64,000 bases of DNA from Chamaelirium japonicum (GCA_947650365.1 OX393552.1:22975981-23039980), one strand, 5' to 3'; counted from the stretch's first letter, positions 20,712 through 36,000 are shown. The notes: generated by a model not told the origin, from the sequence alone. Translations and numbers: made by a program.

Positions 20712-20951
20712 ATATCTGTGTGTCCTTGTATCCAAGTTGTATGATTTTGTTGTGTCTAACACCCGTGTTCGAGGTGACACTCAACACTCGTGTCCGGGTC
20801 CACAAATCATATATATATATACTTGTCATCCACATGAGCTTGGTTACAAAAACTTGAACACCTTTAATATGCATTCTTCCGGAAACTACAGTAATATAGT
20901 CATACATGATTACAAGTCAATCATAAATCATCATCTCGAAGGATCACTTAC
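20709..20951 (-). other. Intron 4 sequence next to the HNH-family exon 4 donor
   Basis: Begins on the minus strand with the splice donor GTAAGTG at 20951. Contains a short (AT)n and a CACTCGTGTCC-type repeat. No exon is seen. Confidence 0.5.
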
Positions 20952-21043
20952 TGACAAATGTAGCAATCCCTATAAAATATACTTTTTCGACTAAGGCTGT
21001 GTTTGATCTTTCTTCTCTTGACAACCTGCAGCAGATGTGGAAC
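20952..21043 (-). CDS. HNH-family gene exon 4
   Basis: 92 bp, 30 codons plus two bases. Acceptor CTTCAG ahead of 21043, donor GTAAGTG from 20951. Ends RDCYIC plus CA, so the next exon should start with a base completing Gln. Confidence 0.85.
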
Positions 21044-24000
21044 CTGAAGACCGTAAAAGATTGTCAGTATGTTAGAGAAAAATATTAAAGTATGAACACA
21101 AGTTAATATAATGGATATCAAGAAGTAAAATGTTCACCAATGCTGCTTAATAGTTGTAAACCAGGACGATGTTATACCCTTAAGACTGCTGGAATATAGT
21201 AGGATCCTTGAGGAGAAGATACTGTTTGGTCATAATATTCTAGAACATCAGCCTGGAATACAAAATAAAAAAATGTCTTAAAATCGATGCATCTAGTTGT
21301 TTATAGTTAAAGCATATGACAAGCAGGTACCCAGAACTGAGTTCCAAGAGGCATGGTGTATATCTTTGAAAATAACTTTTGCTTAAAAAAGCAAGATTTA
21401 AAAAAGAAATCAGCACAGTACATCTTGATACCAAGATCAAAGTTAGTCTTTGTGAAAGTTCAGATACCAACGGACTTCAAGAAGGGGTAATATACAGTGC
21501 AGCAATCTAACCTTCTCCATGAATTCCAGACAAATTGCGCGTTTCCAGCAGACAACATTGACAGGCCTAAAAAAGCATGATTAAAATCAGATACATATGT
21601 AAATTAATTTGCAGTTTGAGGTTATGATAGAATCAGGTTTTACACCATTCAAACAATGAAAAATAACTTGAACAAGTAGGTGACCAAATGGATACAAGGA
21701 ACTTGGGGACATATTGATGCAGACGAGGCCTACTACGTGCAGATTTTCACAGCTGATCGTGTATTTTCATTCCCTACGGAGATCCAGGAAGCCGATCGCC
21801 AATCCGTCTGCATCAGTGGAAAGCTCGTTCGATGATCTAAGACTTTGATTTTTATTTCCTGTCGATCCGACTGACGGATCTTTAGTTATTTATGTTTTAT
21901 TTTCTGGTTTGGGTAGGTGTGAGCCATGTTCGCATCCGGTTCGAGCCACAGATGCCGAACTGACTCGTTTCTATGTTAGGTTTTTAGTCGTAGGATCTTA
22001 GGTAGATTAAATCTCAATGGATGAGATTCAAAGGAACACTCAAAACCCTAACCGAACACCCTCACCCGGCCGGACCCCCTTTCCCGCGGCAATACCCGCG
22101 CGGGCACGCCTTGGGAAGCGTGCCCGCGTCCTTCTCTCTCTCCTCCCGCGCGGACTCTCTCTCTCTTTCTTTCCTTTTGTGTCTTTTGTGTTTCATCCCC
22201 TATAAAGCCATCAAACCCTAATTGCAAAGGGATGAATTGAATTTGAAACCCTAGAACGGAGAAGCGAGTTTGCTTGTTCGGCACATATTCCGAAGAATCC
22301 TCTTGCATCTAGTCTTCTTCTTCCTCTCGCAAGCTTCTACCTCGTCACCACGCTCTCGTCTACGACTTCGCGGAAGATCGACGCGGAGATCCTTCATCTT
22401 CAAAGATCAACTCGTCTCGGCTTCTTCAATCTTTCTTCTGGACCACGCCCCCTCTTCCGCCCCTTCATCTGCAACAACGGAGTTTCTGATAGCGGCCGGC
22501 ATTGACCAAAGCACGGTTTGAAATCGTTCCTCGATACTTTCATGTGATAACTTTTCCTTTTCCACAACCGGCCCTTATTGCTGAATTTACGTTAGGGTTT
22601 CCAAAATCATTGGGTTCTGAGAATCTCATCCATTAGGATTTTGTCGCTTAGATCTATGCGTGTTTTGAGACTTTGGCTTATCTATTTGAGATTGTGTTAG
22701 TCGTTATTGCTGGAACTCGTTTATTAAAATCTGAAATTGATCATTGTCTTGTCAGTTTTATTACTTCTTTAAATTAAATATGTTTGGGCATGATTGAATG
22801 ATGAATAGGGTTCTTGGACTTTGCTGAAATTTGATTATAATATGCTGAAATCTGTATTTAGTTGTTTAAATTCAGCACTTGGGTTTCTGTAAGCATCCGC
22901 ATCCCATCAAGTTGATATCAGAGCGCACTAGTCGTCGCGTTCCTACGCAACGGCCGGTCCTCTTGCATCATTCGCATCATCACGTGTTTGCTGAATTTTT
23001 TTTTATTTTTTCCTTCTTTTCATTTTAGTTGTGTCTTGCATTAATTAGGAAACTAGCATCGCGTGAGCGCATCCATATTAGGATCACCTCTCTCTGAGGT
23101 GAATCGATAGCATCTTCTAGAGAATCTAGAATGGCTGGACCTTCCCCACCCCGCACTTGGCAAGATGCCTTTACAAGGCAACAAGAACACATGGATAGGC
23201 TACAGACCCAGATCGAAGCCTTGACTCTGGCCTTCACCAATTCCCAAAATCCACCTCGACCCCATCGAGAGCCCAGGCCTAGAACGTCTCCAGAGCGTAG
23301 TGAGTTAGAGCTTGAGTCCGGAGGTGATAGTGTCAGTTCCTCCGACGGGTCTGATAGGCGGAGTCGAAAAACTCATAGGAAAACGAGATCTCATTGAGGC
23401 TGGGATCAGGGTATCAAAATAGAAATTCCTGAGTTCGAAGGTCGGATGGATCCTGAAGAGTTCCTAGAGTGGGCCGAGAGAATCGACCAATATTTTGAGT
23501 GGAAAGAAATTCCCCGCGACAAACAAGTCAAGTTTGTTAGTCTAAAGCTGAAAGGTCATGCACTGATTTGGTGGAAACAGTTGCAGACCGATAGAGGTAG
23601 AAAAGGAAAAGATAAGATTTCCACGTGGACACACATGAGAGGAAAAATGCAACAGAAGGTCCTCCTTTCTGATTTCAAACAAAGTGTGTTCCAGAAATTC
23701 CAAAACCTGCGACAAGAGCATAAGTCGGTGGACGATTACACCAATGAGTTCTACAAGCTCCAAGCTCGCAATGATCTGCATGAAGATGAAGAGCAGAGCG
23801 TCGCTAGGTACGTCAACGGTCTTAAACCTTCAATTCAAGAGGTGGTGTCCCTTCATGACTTGTATCAGGTCAGTGATGCACACCGACGGGCTAAGAAAGT
23901 TGAGTCTCACCACTCCCGATCTGCGTCCCGGCGATATGACAACACTAGGGCACCATCCGGATCTGTGAGTAGGCCACTCCCTGGACCTTCCCCTGTAGCT

Positions 24001-27000
24001 GGTACAGTTCCTGCACCCACTGAGAAGGGTAAAGGAGTTTTAGGACCCAACCCGAGCCAGATAAAGTGCTTCAAATGCAATCAGCCGGGTCACAAGTCAG
24101 CCGATTGTCCTCGACGTCAATTCAACCCACAGACAAATCTTGCGGATAATGAAGAGGGTAGTCATGAGTCTGAAGGCGAAAACTTCAATGAGTTAGTCTT
24201 GGAGGGAGATGACGTGACTGCGCCACTGTTAGTTATTCACCAGTATCCATCACCCCGAGCACCTAAAGCGTTACTACCCCACGAGCTATGTGGAGGACCC
24301 CCAAAGCCACACTGCAAGAACCAGAGATTCGAACTGTTCCGAACAGTCTGTAATGTCAATGGCATGGACCTTTGTGTCTTGATAGATGGAGGTTGCACCA
24401 CCAATTTAATCAATGAAGCGATAGTTAGGAGTAAGCAGTGGAAAGTCAAACCATTGGCTCACCCTTACAAAACATCTTGGCTAGACAACACCACGAGCAA
24501 GCTAGTGACTCATTGTTGTTTGGCTAAGTTGTCGATTGGGCTGCAATATCGAGACGAGGTTTGGTGCGATGTCCTTCCTTTAGAAGTTACTGATGTTATC
24601 CTTGGGCTTCCATGGCAGCTTGACCGAGATGTACTACATCACGGGAAAGCCAACACCTACACTTTCCTTAAGGATGGCATCAACGTCACCTTATGGCCCA
24701 CATGTTTTAGGAGACACCGATCCCATGCGCCTCAAAGTCTTCTGAGTCAGAGCCATCTCATACCACCATTTACAGATAATCTAGTAGGGTGTTCATCTGA
24801 TTCACTAACATTCGAGAAAGGATTAGACAACATCTTGCAATCCATCGCATGCACATCGCATTTAGAGTCTGTAGGCATCCATGACACTCGCATTCATCAT
24901 TTGACTGACATCTTTACATTCATAGACCATTCAGATGTGCATCCATATTATCGTCCAAGTGTTGACTTAAACATTAAAGAAGATTTTGCCACGTTTGATC
25001 ACTTTTCGATGCAGGGTACTTATGAACCATGCTTTCAGATTTCAAAAAGCCCATTATTTTTAATTTTTCAAAGTCATAACAAGTGGCTTGATAAGTTATT
25101 TAATTTCTTATTTTATTCCCTGCATCCAGACAATGATTGCATGACATATCTTCCTCGTCTAGAATCCACTTATTTTGCCACGTGCGCAGGCCACTTTGAG
25201 CAACACATATTGCACCCGCACCACATGGCCTTTCGAAGACACCATAGCTTATTGCGCAAGCCGATGACCCGCAACACATTATGCTCCCGCGGCCTTTCTT
25301 TTCATACGTCATTTGAATTTCATGTCAACCTATCTCCCTATTATCACATGAAATTATCTGAGTATCTTGATGATCTTACAGTGCCGAGGAGGATGTTGGT
25401 TTTGGCTTTCAGGTCCTCGCTTGGCATGGATGGGCAGGGGATGCCAGATGAAGTCGCTGCGTACTTGAGGCTGATTACTTGGCCACCGGACCCGGGAGAG
25501 CAGTTCGAGCAGTTGCAGACGTTGCGGCTACTTCCAGGAGAGCCCCCACCGGATCCAGGACCTTGCTCGACAGGAGTCGAGTTCTTTTGAGTCCGGGGGA
25601 CTTGATGCAGACGAGGCCTACTACGTGCAGATTTTCACACCTGATCGTGTATTTTTATTCCCTACGAAGATCCAGGAAGCCGATCGCCAATCCGTCTGCA
25701 TCAGTGGAAAGCTCGTTCGATGATCTAAGACTTTGATTTTTATTTCCTATCGATCCGACTGACGGATCTTTAGTTATTTATGTTTTATTTTCTGGTTTGG
25801 GTAGGTGCGAGCCATGTTCGCATCCGGTTCGAGCCACAGATGCCGAACTGACTCGTTTCTATATTAGGTTTTTAGTCGTAGGATCTTAGGTAGATTAAAT
25901 CTCAATGGATGAGATTCAAAGGAACCCTCAAAACCCTAACCGAACACCCTCACCCGGCCGGACCCCCTTTCCCGCGGCAATACCCGCGCGGGCACGCCTT
26001 GGGAAGCGTGCCCTCGTCCTTCTCTCTCTCCTCCCACGTGGACTCTCTCTCTCTTTTTCTTTTCTTTTGTGTCTTTTGTGTTTCATCCCCTATAAAGCCA
26101 TCAAACCCTAATTGCAAAGGGATGAATTGAATTTGAAACCCTAGAACGGAGAAGCGAGTTTGCTTGTTCGGCACCTATTCCGAAGAATCCTCCTTGCATC
26201 TAGTCTTCTTCTTCCTCTCGCAAGATTCTACCTCGTCACCACGCTCTCGTCTACGACTTCGCGGAAGATCGACGCGGAGATCCTTCATCTTCAAAGATCA
26301 ACTCGTCTCGGCTTCTTCAACCTTTCTTCTGGACCACGCCCCCTCTTCCGCCCCTTCATCTGCAACAACGGAGTTTCTGATAGCGGCCGGCATTGACCAA
26401 AGCACGGTTTGAAATCGTTCCTCGATACTTTCATGTGATAACTTTTCCTTTTCCACAACCGGCCCTATTGCTGAATTTACGTTAGGGTTTCCAAAATCAT
26501 TGGCTTCTGAGAATCTCATCCATTAGGATTTTGTCGCTTAGATCTATGTGTGTTTTGAGACTTTAGCTTATCTATTTGAGATTGTGTTAGTCGTTATTGT
26601 TGGAACTCGTTTATTAAAATCTGAAATTGAGCATTGTCTTGTCAGTTTTATTACTTCTTTAAATTAAATATGTTTGGGCATGATTGAATGATGAATAGAG
26701 TTCTTGGACTTTGCTGAAATTTAATTATGATATGCTGAAATCTGTATTTAGTTGTTTAAATTCAGCACTTGGGTTTCTGTAAGCATCTGCATCCCATCAC
26801 ATATGCTCTGGTCTTTTGCATAAATAGTTCAGTGCAAGGATTTTAATATCCCAAAATAGGCTTCCGCAAAGTACCAAGTAATAATAGATTTTGCATACAG
26901 CTGCTAATGGCATATGCATGCACAATATGTTCAGGAAAACTTTGACAAGAATAAATAACTTACTAATAGAATGAACAAAAATATTGATCCTTTATGAAAA

Positions 27001-30000
27001 AAGAAAAAAGCAAGGAGTTCTCGTGTTTCTTGCTTAAGTTGCTCATAAAATAGGCCTTTCAATTCACTAGGGATTAATGATCGAACTGAAACTTAGCTGT
27101 TTCCAGATGTTTGATATCATGAATCATGATGAAGATTTCTTGTGGGAAGGAGTTCCATTATTCGTATGGTTCCGAGAACCATTTATTCCAAAATTGGTTT
27201 TGCATGTTCTACTTCTATACTAGCCAACTGCTTTTAACTAAAATATTAATTGATCAATAGCCTCATTTCTTTTTCTCTGTTTTTCATGGTTTATTCATTC
27301 TTACTTGAACATCTGATACCGAATATCATTTTCTGGTATAACCAGGTTCTATGGTAAAATTTGTGACCTAGCATGGGTCCTTCTGTTTCTGCCTTCCCGA
27401 AAGCCACAATACAACATCTTCATGTTATTGAAATGGTTTGAAGGCACTTATCGCGTTAGACAGATTTCTTTTTAGCTGGTAACTGAAGGTGAGGTAGGAT
27501 CCAGAAAGCTAACCTGATGGTATAAGGCTTGATGAGTATACATTGTACGGTCCATTCCCTAATAACTTAAGCTTTTGGGCAAAATGGTAACTTAACAATA
27601 TCAAATGTCAAGCCTTGAAACAACTCTTAGTAAGGACCTTATGGGTGTCATTTACTACACAAGGAGGTAGGTTAAATGTCTTGAATGAAAGCAAATCTCC
27701 AATGAAACAACCAAAAGCCACAATGAGAAGATGCATGATACAGGCAAAGCAAAACCAATGGAAGAAAGGCAGCTGGATGCATCTAACAACAAAAAGCATC
27801 AAAAAACTCGACCTCGGAAATGGGAGGAATGAAGAAATCACGCTGAATCGAGCCGTGGACTGGTCCACCTAGGAAGATCAGCAAGTATCCGGAGCATGGC
27901 CTGTAAGCACTAGCATAATGCAGACTTTCAAATCCAGAAGCCTCCATTCAAAAAATGGTCCCAAAGATCGTACATAAATTGAAGATCAACCCCCTACTTA
28001 TAGAGTTCCCATTTTTAACTCCATTAAAGTTTTGAGATGTACATGGTGGAGCTGTTCAAGGAAGTAAAGCACCAGACCTGTTACTTGATCGTAATGTTGG
28101 AGACATGAGTAGGCTTTATGGCACGAGCATCTATCATGAGCCGTGAGAATGTGGCTTAGGTTAGCGGGAGGCAATGATATGCTCAATATATGCCCCATCC
28201 ACCAAATCCTTATTTACCTATTTGTCAGTCACTGACAAGAAAGAGACTCTGAAACCAAACTGAAGACTATATGACAAGGAGAACTATTTTTATAAGATTT
28301 TACTTCATTAAGTGTAATTTGCAAACACTAATTTAATTTTGACTCCCGCACACAACACTTAAAAGCACTCACAATGTTACGCTCTCACAAGAAGTCAAAC
28401 AGTTAGCGGCATACCCTAACTCACAATTGGGGGCTCAAGTGTCTCTTGGTTTTCAAGGGACCACATTTTATAGTTGTTGTGGAAGATTAAGAGGAGCCTA
28501 CTATTTTCTATAGATTTCGTTCTCCAATTATAGGCCTCTAAAAGTTTCTCGAAAATCGATGGAATTCTCCAAAGGTAGCGTTGTAAACTTCCTATACGGG
28601 AAAATAGAAAATTCGAGAGAGACTTCTAGAAATTCTAAGGAGATTATGAGACTCTTAAAACTTTTAAAGAGTCAGTATTTACTATTTACCAATACCCCTC
28701 AACACTAACTCTTGTATTGGTCCGTCAGGTGAGGTAATTCTCTTATTTACCAACATACACGATATGAGCATGAGTCCTAGGACTTTGCTACTAAGTTCTA
28801 AGTTTGGTCTGCTACATTGTCAAAAACTCTTGTTGTCTTAGACTTTGGGTGCCTTTTCAAACATAGATGGCTCCTTTCAATATCTTCTTCAGCAAGAGCA
28901 GCATTGGCATACTTCAAATTTGGCTGCCTTTGCTTAGTGGATCTTCAAGTTGTGGCTTTGATTCTTCATCAATTTCTTGTTGACTTAGTCAAAGGTCATT
29001 GTGAATCTTGTGATGTATCTCGATCATGGTTCAAAGACTCGACCGATATCGGTCTTTTACAGACCGTGACCGATGCAAGGATTGATATTGTTATAGATCC
29101 TGAGTCTCCTAACTAAGACGAGTTCGATGCAACTCCAGTCGTATCGACCGATACAGCCGAGTCAAACCTTATAGGTCCAAGTTGTATCAATCTAGCCCAC
29201 AACCACAGCCTATGCTATCAAAATCGAGACTAGTCGGCAACTAGTCCCCAGGCGGCATTTTGCCGATCAACTAATTCCGATTCTTTCATAATTGAGTGAA
29301 ATCCCAAGTAGTCCCCGACTAGCTACTGGGATTAGTCTCTAGGCGGCATTCTGCAAGCAATTTTTTTTTGTAATGAGTCTTTGCAAGCAATTTTGTTTGG
29401 ATTTTTTTACATTGCCACGAAGTATTGAGTCGCAACTATGAATCTTCCCTATAATCATCTGTTGAGGACCTGATAATCTGAGATAAAAATATAGACAAAT
29501 AATTATTGTTTATTTGTTGATATCCATAAAACCCTATAATCAAAATTGGGGTTGTTCACAGATTAAACATCAGCAAATAAATATTGTGATGAATTCTTAG
29601 TTCTGAGTCTTCTGACATAGGCATGAAGCCAATACAACTGTGTTTTGTTAGTTATGTATTTATATCCATGCTGTGAAGTGTGAAGGCATGCATCGTTATT
29701 GCCCGACTAATATCATATACTTATTGATATTTATGCTCGTTCATATATCATATATTTGTAGGGAGGGGGAGGGGTTAGAATAAGTTTGGCCGACTACTCC
29801 CGAATTAATCCCGACTAGTCCTAGTCGGCCCTTGGTCAGCTAGGGGCCGACTACCGACTTTAACTGCATAGACCACAGCCACTAATAACCTGCTTTGTTG
29901 CCTTGTTGCACATACTTTGTACATATTTTACAACAGTAGCACTCAGAAAACCAGAGTCTCTATATATATGCATTCTTCTCTCTTTTACGGTCGAGTCGTA

Positions 30001-33000
30001 TCAGCTGATACCAATTCATTTTGCCCAATTGAATCGGCTTTTGGCCAGTCGATAAGGCCCCGATACCAAGTTTTTGAACCTTAATCCTGATTTCCTTGTT
30101 GACACAGGCTTGTAACTTTCTCCTAGGTCCTTGAATGAGCTTGGTTATGATTCATTGTCATCTGTTGAAGGTGTTAATTCACAACTTCTTTTTGACTAAG
30201 TAGTATTCTTTTTCTTAAGTTTACTCTCCCATATTATTTGTTAACTTGATCTCTAAATATCTAGAGTCTACAGCACTTATTGAAATAACCACCGAGATGA
30301 AGACTACTATCTCATAATATATAGTAGTCATGGTTTCAAATGACTATATATGTCAACCAAAAGCATAAAAAAAAAAAAATTAGGTTCCGGCATTGAAAAG
30401 GTAGGAAATGTCACATCGATTTAATATGGTAAATTTTGATAATTTTGATAAAATCTGGTGTCGAATGTCGACTATATAAAAATACATGATTACAATCAAA
30501 TTTAAAAATTCAATTGGAATCAAACAGCAATGTCCAATCGTCTGCACATATGTCCTCACATCAATGGCACATTATGGCAACCTCTTTTCCCTTTTCAAAG
30601 CATCACATAGAGATGTCCTCACATGAAAAGCATCTTTCCATGCAAATAGGGCCCACAATAGCACAATACAAGCTCTTAGCTTATCATGAAGTTCCAAAGA
30701 AAACTAGAGGTTTACCGCTATTTCAAAAAAAAATTCATAACATACTGACAGTTCACAAACAAATAACTTTTGACTGAAATCAAATGAAAATTTCCAACAT
30801 TGTTATTGAAAGTTTTCCTTAGAAATTAGAAATTTCCACCGATACTTGATTGAAATCCAAAACATATTCTTTTTTTGACAAACTATAACTGACAACGAAA
30901 TCAACCTCTAAAAATTCGATAGTAGTGAGTGTTGGTGGGTCACAAGACTCACAACACATCCATCCTTTCATTTAATTTCTCCCTATGACCAGTCATATGA
31001 TTAAAGCATCCTAAATCCACCATCTTCATTACAGAACAATATTTCAAGACAGAGTAGTGTAGCAAGAGTCGATCCTCTGTTTCGATTAAAATAGAATAGA
31101 AGTTTTGCTATCTCCCTCATGACTGAATTTGGCTGCTTTTCTCCCCCTCTAAGTGAAGTCCATCTCATCTTTTGAGCAAGCCTCTTCATCCATATCGGTC
31201 GTGACGAAGAATGATGAATATCCCACTCTTCTTTGTTAGTATGCTCTTCTTGATGAGTGCTAGATGGAACTAAGTTTCCTTCTACTATCCTTTTCTTTAA
31301 CCGCAAGCCCATGTGAGGTGTCCACTCTTTTCACAATTATAGCACTCAAAATTCGATTTTCCATAGTTCTTGTATTGTTGTTCATGTTTCGACTCTATTG
31401 TGCTTCCCCTGTGTTAATGTAATGTAATGGGTCGGGTTTACTGTATAGTCGGGTCGGGTTTACTGTACAGGTCGGGTTTACTGTACATATATATTGGGCT
31501 TGAGTCCCTCAATGGAATCATTCAGTTCCTCTCCAAACCCTAGCCGTCGTCTCCTAACATGGTATCAGAGCTCTAGGGCGACGGCTGCACCTCCTCCGGT
31601 CTCCCTCCTACCCGCCGGCTGCACCTCCTCCGCCGGCTGCATCTCCTCCGCCGGCTGCACCCCTCTCCCGACCCCTCTACCTGATCGGCAGCCCCCTCCG
31701 GCCCCCCTTCCTCTGCTCCGATCACCCGCACCCCCCCTCCGACCCCAACCGAACCCCCTTCTGCCACCGCCCCCCCCCCCCCCTCCCGAACCCCTTACAG
31801 CCCCTGCCCCCCCTCCCGACCCCCTCCCGCGCTCTCTACAGTCACCGCCCCCCCCCCCTCCCGGCCCCCTACAGCCACCCCCCCTCCTCCCGAACCCCCT
31901 TCTGCCACCTGCCCCCCCTCCCGACCCCCTCCCGCGCTCTCTACAGCCACCGCCCCCCCCCCCCTCCCGGCCCCCTACAGCCACCACCCCCCCTCCCGGA
32001 CCCCCTTACAGCCACCCCCCCCCCTCCCGAACCCCCTACAGCCCCTGCCCCCCCCTTCCGACCCCCTCCCGAGCCCCCTACAGCCCTACAGCACCCCCCC
32101 AACACCCCCTGACGCCCTACAGCCTCCTCCATGGCCTCTCCAGCCGCACCGTCTGTCGTTGCGATCTCTCCACCGCTGAAGGCGGTCGCGTTTCAGTTGT
32201 CGTCGGCCAGCGACTGGCCTGACTGGTCCCTCACCGTCGAGGCCGCCCTCTCCAGTCGTGATCTGTGGGGTCACGTCACCGGCGAGGATCCTCCTCCCAC
32301 TGACTACTCCGGCTCGTCATCTGTCACCAGCAGTGCTGCATCTTCTGCAGCGACTGCTACCACGGCCGTCACCGTTGCTGCTCTTACGTGGCGCCGCCAC
32401 GATCAGGACATCCGGGCGTACCTCCTGGACTCGGTTGCTCGTCCGCTCCTTGCTCCCATCGGCCGCCTTCCGACTGCGCGCGCGATGTGGGAGTATCTCC
32501 GGGACCGTTTTCTCCCGCGCGGCGGCGCCCGCCGGCATCAGCTCATCTGCGACTCGCAGTCTGCCCGTCAGGGGGAGCGTACCATTCAGGACTTCTTCAG
32601 TCAGATGAGTGCCTACTGGCATGAGCTGGACTCACTGATTCCGGAGCGGTGTGACTGCCCCCGCTCCCGGGACTTCCAGCGCTACCTCGACGAGGGCCAC
32701 CTGCACCAGTTTCTGGCAGCACTTCGACCAGACTTTGCTCTCATAGCCGCCCAGCTCCTGCACCGTGAGCCCCTCCCTCGGCTCGAGGATGCCCTACTCG
32801 CCTTGGTCGACGAGGAGACCCGCCTTCAGACTCAGGGCGCTCGTGCTCCTCCACTTGCTCCTAGCTCCGATACTGTCCTGGCAGCCGGGTTCTCCGATGA
32901 GGCTGTTTTCTGTCACTACTGCAAGGAGCCCGGCCACATGAAGCGCGAGTGCCCTACACGTCCTCCACGCAACCCCCGCTGGGGTCCGGATGAGAGATCC

Positions 33001-36000
33001 CCCCGCTGGTCTTCGACCTCTCGCGACGATCGACGCGGCGGTCGAGGTGGACGGGGCCGAGGACGTGGTTCGTCTTCCTTTCGCCACTTTGGTGGTGCAG
33101 CGGCTACTGCAGAGGCCTCGCCGCTCCCCACTGCTCCCACAGCTCCTTCGCCGCCTGAGCCGGACCGTCTTCAGCGACTCGAGGAGCTCCTTCTTCGCCA
33201 CATAGCCTCCACCGGCTCCGCGACTGCGCACGGCTTGTCTGCCACCTCTGGTACTACTGCTCCATGGATCTTCGATTCGGGTGCCTCCTGTCACCTTACT
33301 TTTGACTCCACTGTCCTCACGGACTGTTCTCCCACTACCACCCACCAGGAGGTTCGCACTGCGGATGGGACTCTCGTCCCTATTCCGCAATGTGGCTCCA
33401 TCACCACCACCTCTGACCCTTCTGGTCGCCTGACCCTATCCCATGTCCATCATGCCCCTCGTCTTAATATTAATTTGATTTCCATCAGTTCTCTTTGCGA
33501 CTCTGGCCTGACTGTCACCTTCACCCCTTCTGTTTGTGTTGTGCAGGATTCGCGGACGGGTCAGAGGATTGGGCTGGGCCGTAGGGCAGGAGGACTCTAC
33601 CAGTTGGACCATCTCCATGTGTCTTCAGTTGCGTCTGTCATGTCTGTCACCTCTGATGCCGACCTGTGACACAGAAGGTTAAGTCATATATCTAGTGATC
33701 GACTCAAAAGCGTATTCCGTTCGGGCGCTTTGGGTCGAGCGTCTTTCTCCCCCCTCTCTGTCTGTACGGGTTGTCGACTGGCAAAGCATCTAGCTCTTCC
33801 TTTTTCTGCTAGTACTTCCCAGTCTAATGCTTTATTTGATTTAGTTCATTCGGATATTTGGGGTCCTGCTCCTGTTGCATCTCTATCTGGTTATATGTAT
33901 TAGTTTGTTTTATCGATGACTATTCTAGGTGCACCTGGGTCTATCTCATGCGTCATCGGTCTGAAATTCCCCACATCTTTAGGCGATTCACCACTATGAT
34001 ACACACCCAGTTTGGTCGGCGAATCAAGACCTTTCGGTCTGATTGTGCCAAGGAGTATCTCTCCTCTGAGATGCGTGAGCTTCTTCAGTCTCACGGCACT
34101 CTTCACCAGCAGTCCTGTCCCCACACCCATGAGCAGAACGGCTTTGCCGAACGCAAGCATCGTCATGTCCTTGAGACTGCACGAGTCTTGCTTCTCTCTG
34201 CGTCTGTCCCTCACTCCTACTGGGCTGAAGCTGTCATGACGGCTGTCCACCTCATCAATATCACTCCGTCATCTGCTCTGTCCGGTGCCACCCCTCACGA
34301 GCGCCTTCACTCCAGTCCACCTGACTACTCTCTTCTTCGCACGTTTGGCTGCACGTGCTTCGTTCTTCTTCCTCCCCATGAGCGCACCAAACTTTCTGCG
34401 AGGTCTGTTAGGTGTGTTCACTTGGGGCTCAGTCGTGAGCATAAGGGGTATCGCTGCTATGATCCCTTAGCTCGTCGGATCCGTGTCTCCCGTCACGTCT
34501 CCTTTGTTGAGGATGTCCCGTATTTTGCTCCTGAGTCTCGGGATCTTTCCGTGCCTACTTCGTCATCCTCCTCGCCCTCCTCACATCTTCACATCCCTGT
34601 TCTACCCCCGATTTCTGTTGCTCCATCCACGCCTACTACACCACCACCACCACCTCCTCAGTATCCATCGCCACCACTACCACCACCTCCTCAGTCCCCC
34701 ACGCCACCTCCACCACCACCCATTACTCGTGTCTATGTACGTCGGTCTGCAGCTCCCCCTCCGGAGTCGGTTCTCCCTGGTACTCCCTCGCCTGATGCTG
34801 CTGCTCCCTCCTCCCCGGTCGTGGATCCTGCTCCTGTTCGGCGCTACCCAGCGCGCGAACATCACCCTCCTGCCCGATACGACTACTCTCCTGACAGGTT
34901 TGGTTACTCTGCTTTTCCCACTGACTCTCCTGACTCTTCTGGCTTCTCTGCCAGTGTCTCCTATTCACCATCATTTCAGGCCTTCCTTACTACTCTTCAC
35001 ACTCATCGGGAGCCCCAATCGTACCGTGAGGCAGCATTACATCCAGAGTGGCGGCAGGCCATGTCAGTTGAGCTTGAGGCATTTCAGCGGACCCAGACCT
35101 GGGAGTTGGTGCCTTGTCCCCCCGGGGTGGTGCCTGTTAGCTGCAAGTGGATCTTCAAGGTCAAGACTCGACCTGACGGATCCATTGAGCGGCACAAGGC
35201 TCGCCTCGTTGCTCGTGGCTTCTCCCAGGAGTATGGGATTGACTACGAGGAGACGTTTGCTCCAGTTGCTCGGATGACTACTGTGCGCACCCTCTTAGCT
35301 GTGGCAGCTGCTCGAGGGTGGCCTCTCCATCAGATGGATGTCACCAATGCGTTTCTTCACGGTGATCTCTCCGAGGAAGTCTACATGGCTCCTCCTCCGG
35401 GCACTTCAGTTCCTCCAGGACACGTGTGTCGGTTGCGCCGGGCCATCTATGGGCTCAAGCAGGCTCCTCGTGCCTGGTTTGAGCGCTTTCGCAGTGCAGT
35501 TCTGGCCGCCGGGTTTGTTGAGCGTCACTCCGACTATGCCCTGTTCACTCGCTCCTCCAGTCAGGGCATTGCAGTCCTCCTCTACGTGGATGATATGATC
35601 ATCACTGGGGATGACAGTGCCACCATCGCTTCTCTCCAGCGGCACCTCCAGAGTCAGTTTGAGATGAAAGACCTGGGCTCTCTTCGCTACTTTCTGGGTC
35701 TTGAGATTGCCAGGTCAGCTCGTGGTCTGTTGGTCTCCCAGCAGAAGTACATCTCCGACATTCTTACTGATGCTGCCCTCACTGACACACGTACTGCTGA
35801 TACACCCATGGAGCTCAATTTGAAGCTTCTCGCTACCGATGGTGAGCCGCTCCAGGATGTCTCCCGCTACCAGAGGTTGGTTGGGATGCTTGTCTATCTC
35901 ACCATGACCCGGCCAGACATTGCCCATGCTGTTGGCATTGTCAGTCAGTTTGTTCAGGCTCCACGGTCAGTACACTATGCAGCTGTTCTGCGGATTATCC

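Larger units (their letters stand above)
21715..26799 (+). mobile_element. Gag-protease-only LTR retrotransposon (TR-GAG type, Ty3/gypsy-derived)
   Basis: 5085 bp. LTRs at 21715-22909 (1195 bp) and 25603-26799 (1197 bp) both run TGATGCAGACG...CATCCCATCA. The 5-bp target duplication CATAT is perfect (21710-21714, 26800-26804). A primer site TGATATCAGAGC (22913-22924) has one mismatch to initiator Met. A purine tract (GAGTCCGGGGGA) precedes the 3' LTR. The internal region encodes Gag plus an aspartic-protease-like domain only. RT, RNase H and integrase are absent, so mobility would depend on another gypsy element. LTR differences by eye are about two percent. Confidence 0.93.

Noticed and set aside
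31001-31312. 103-codon minus-strand ORF as a host gene
   Set aside because: It overlaps a CCHC knuckle and a degenerate copia protease motif in other frames, so it is an old copia fragment.
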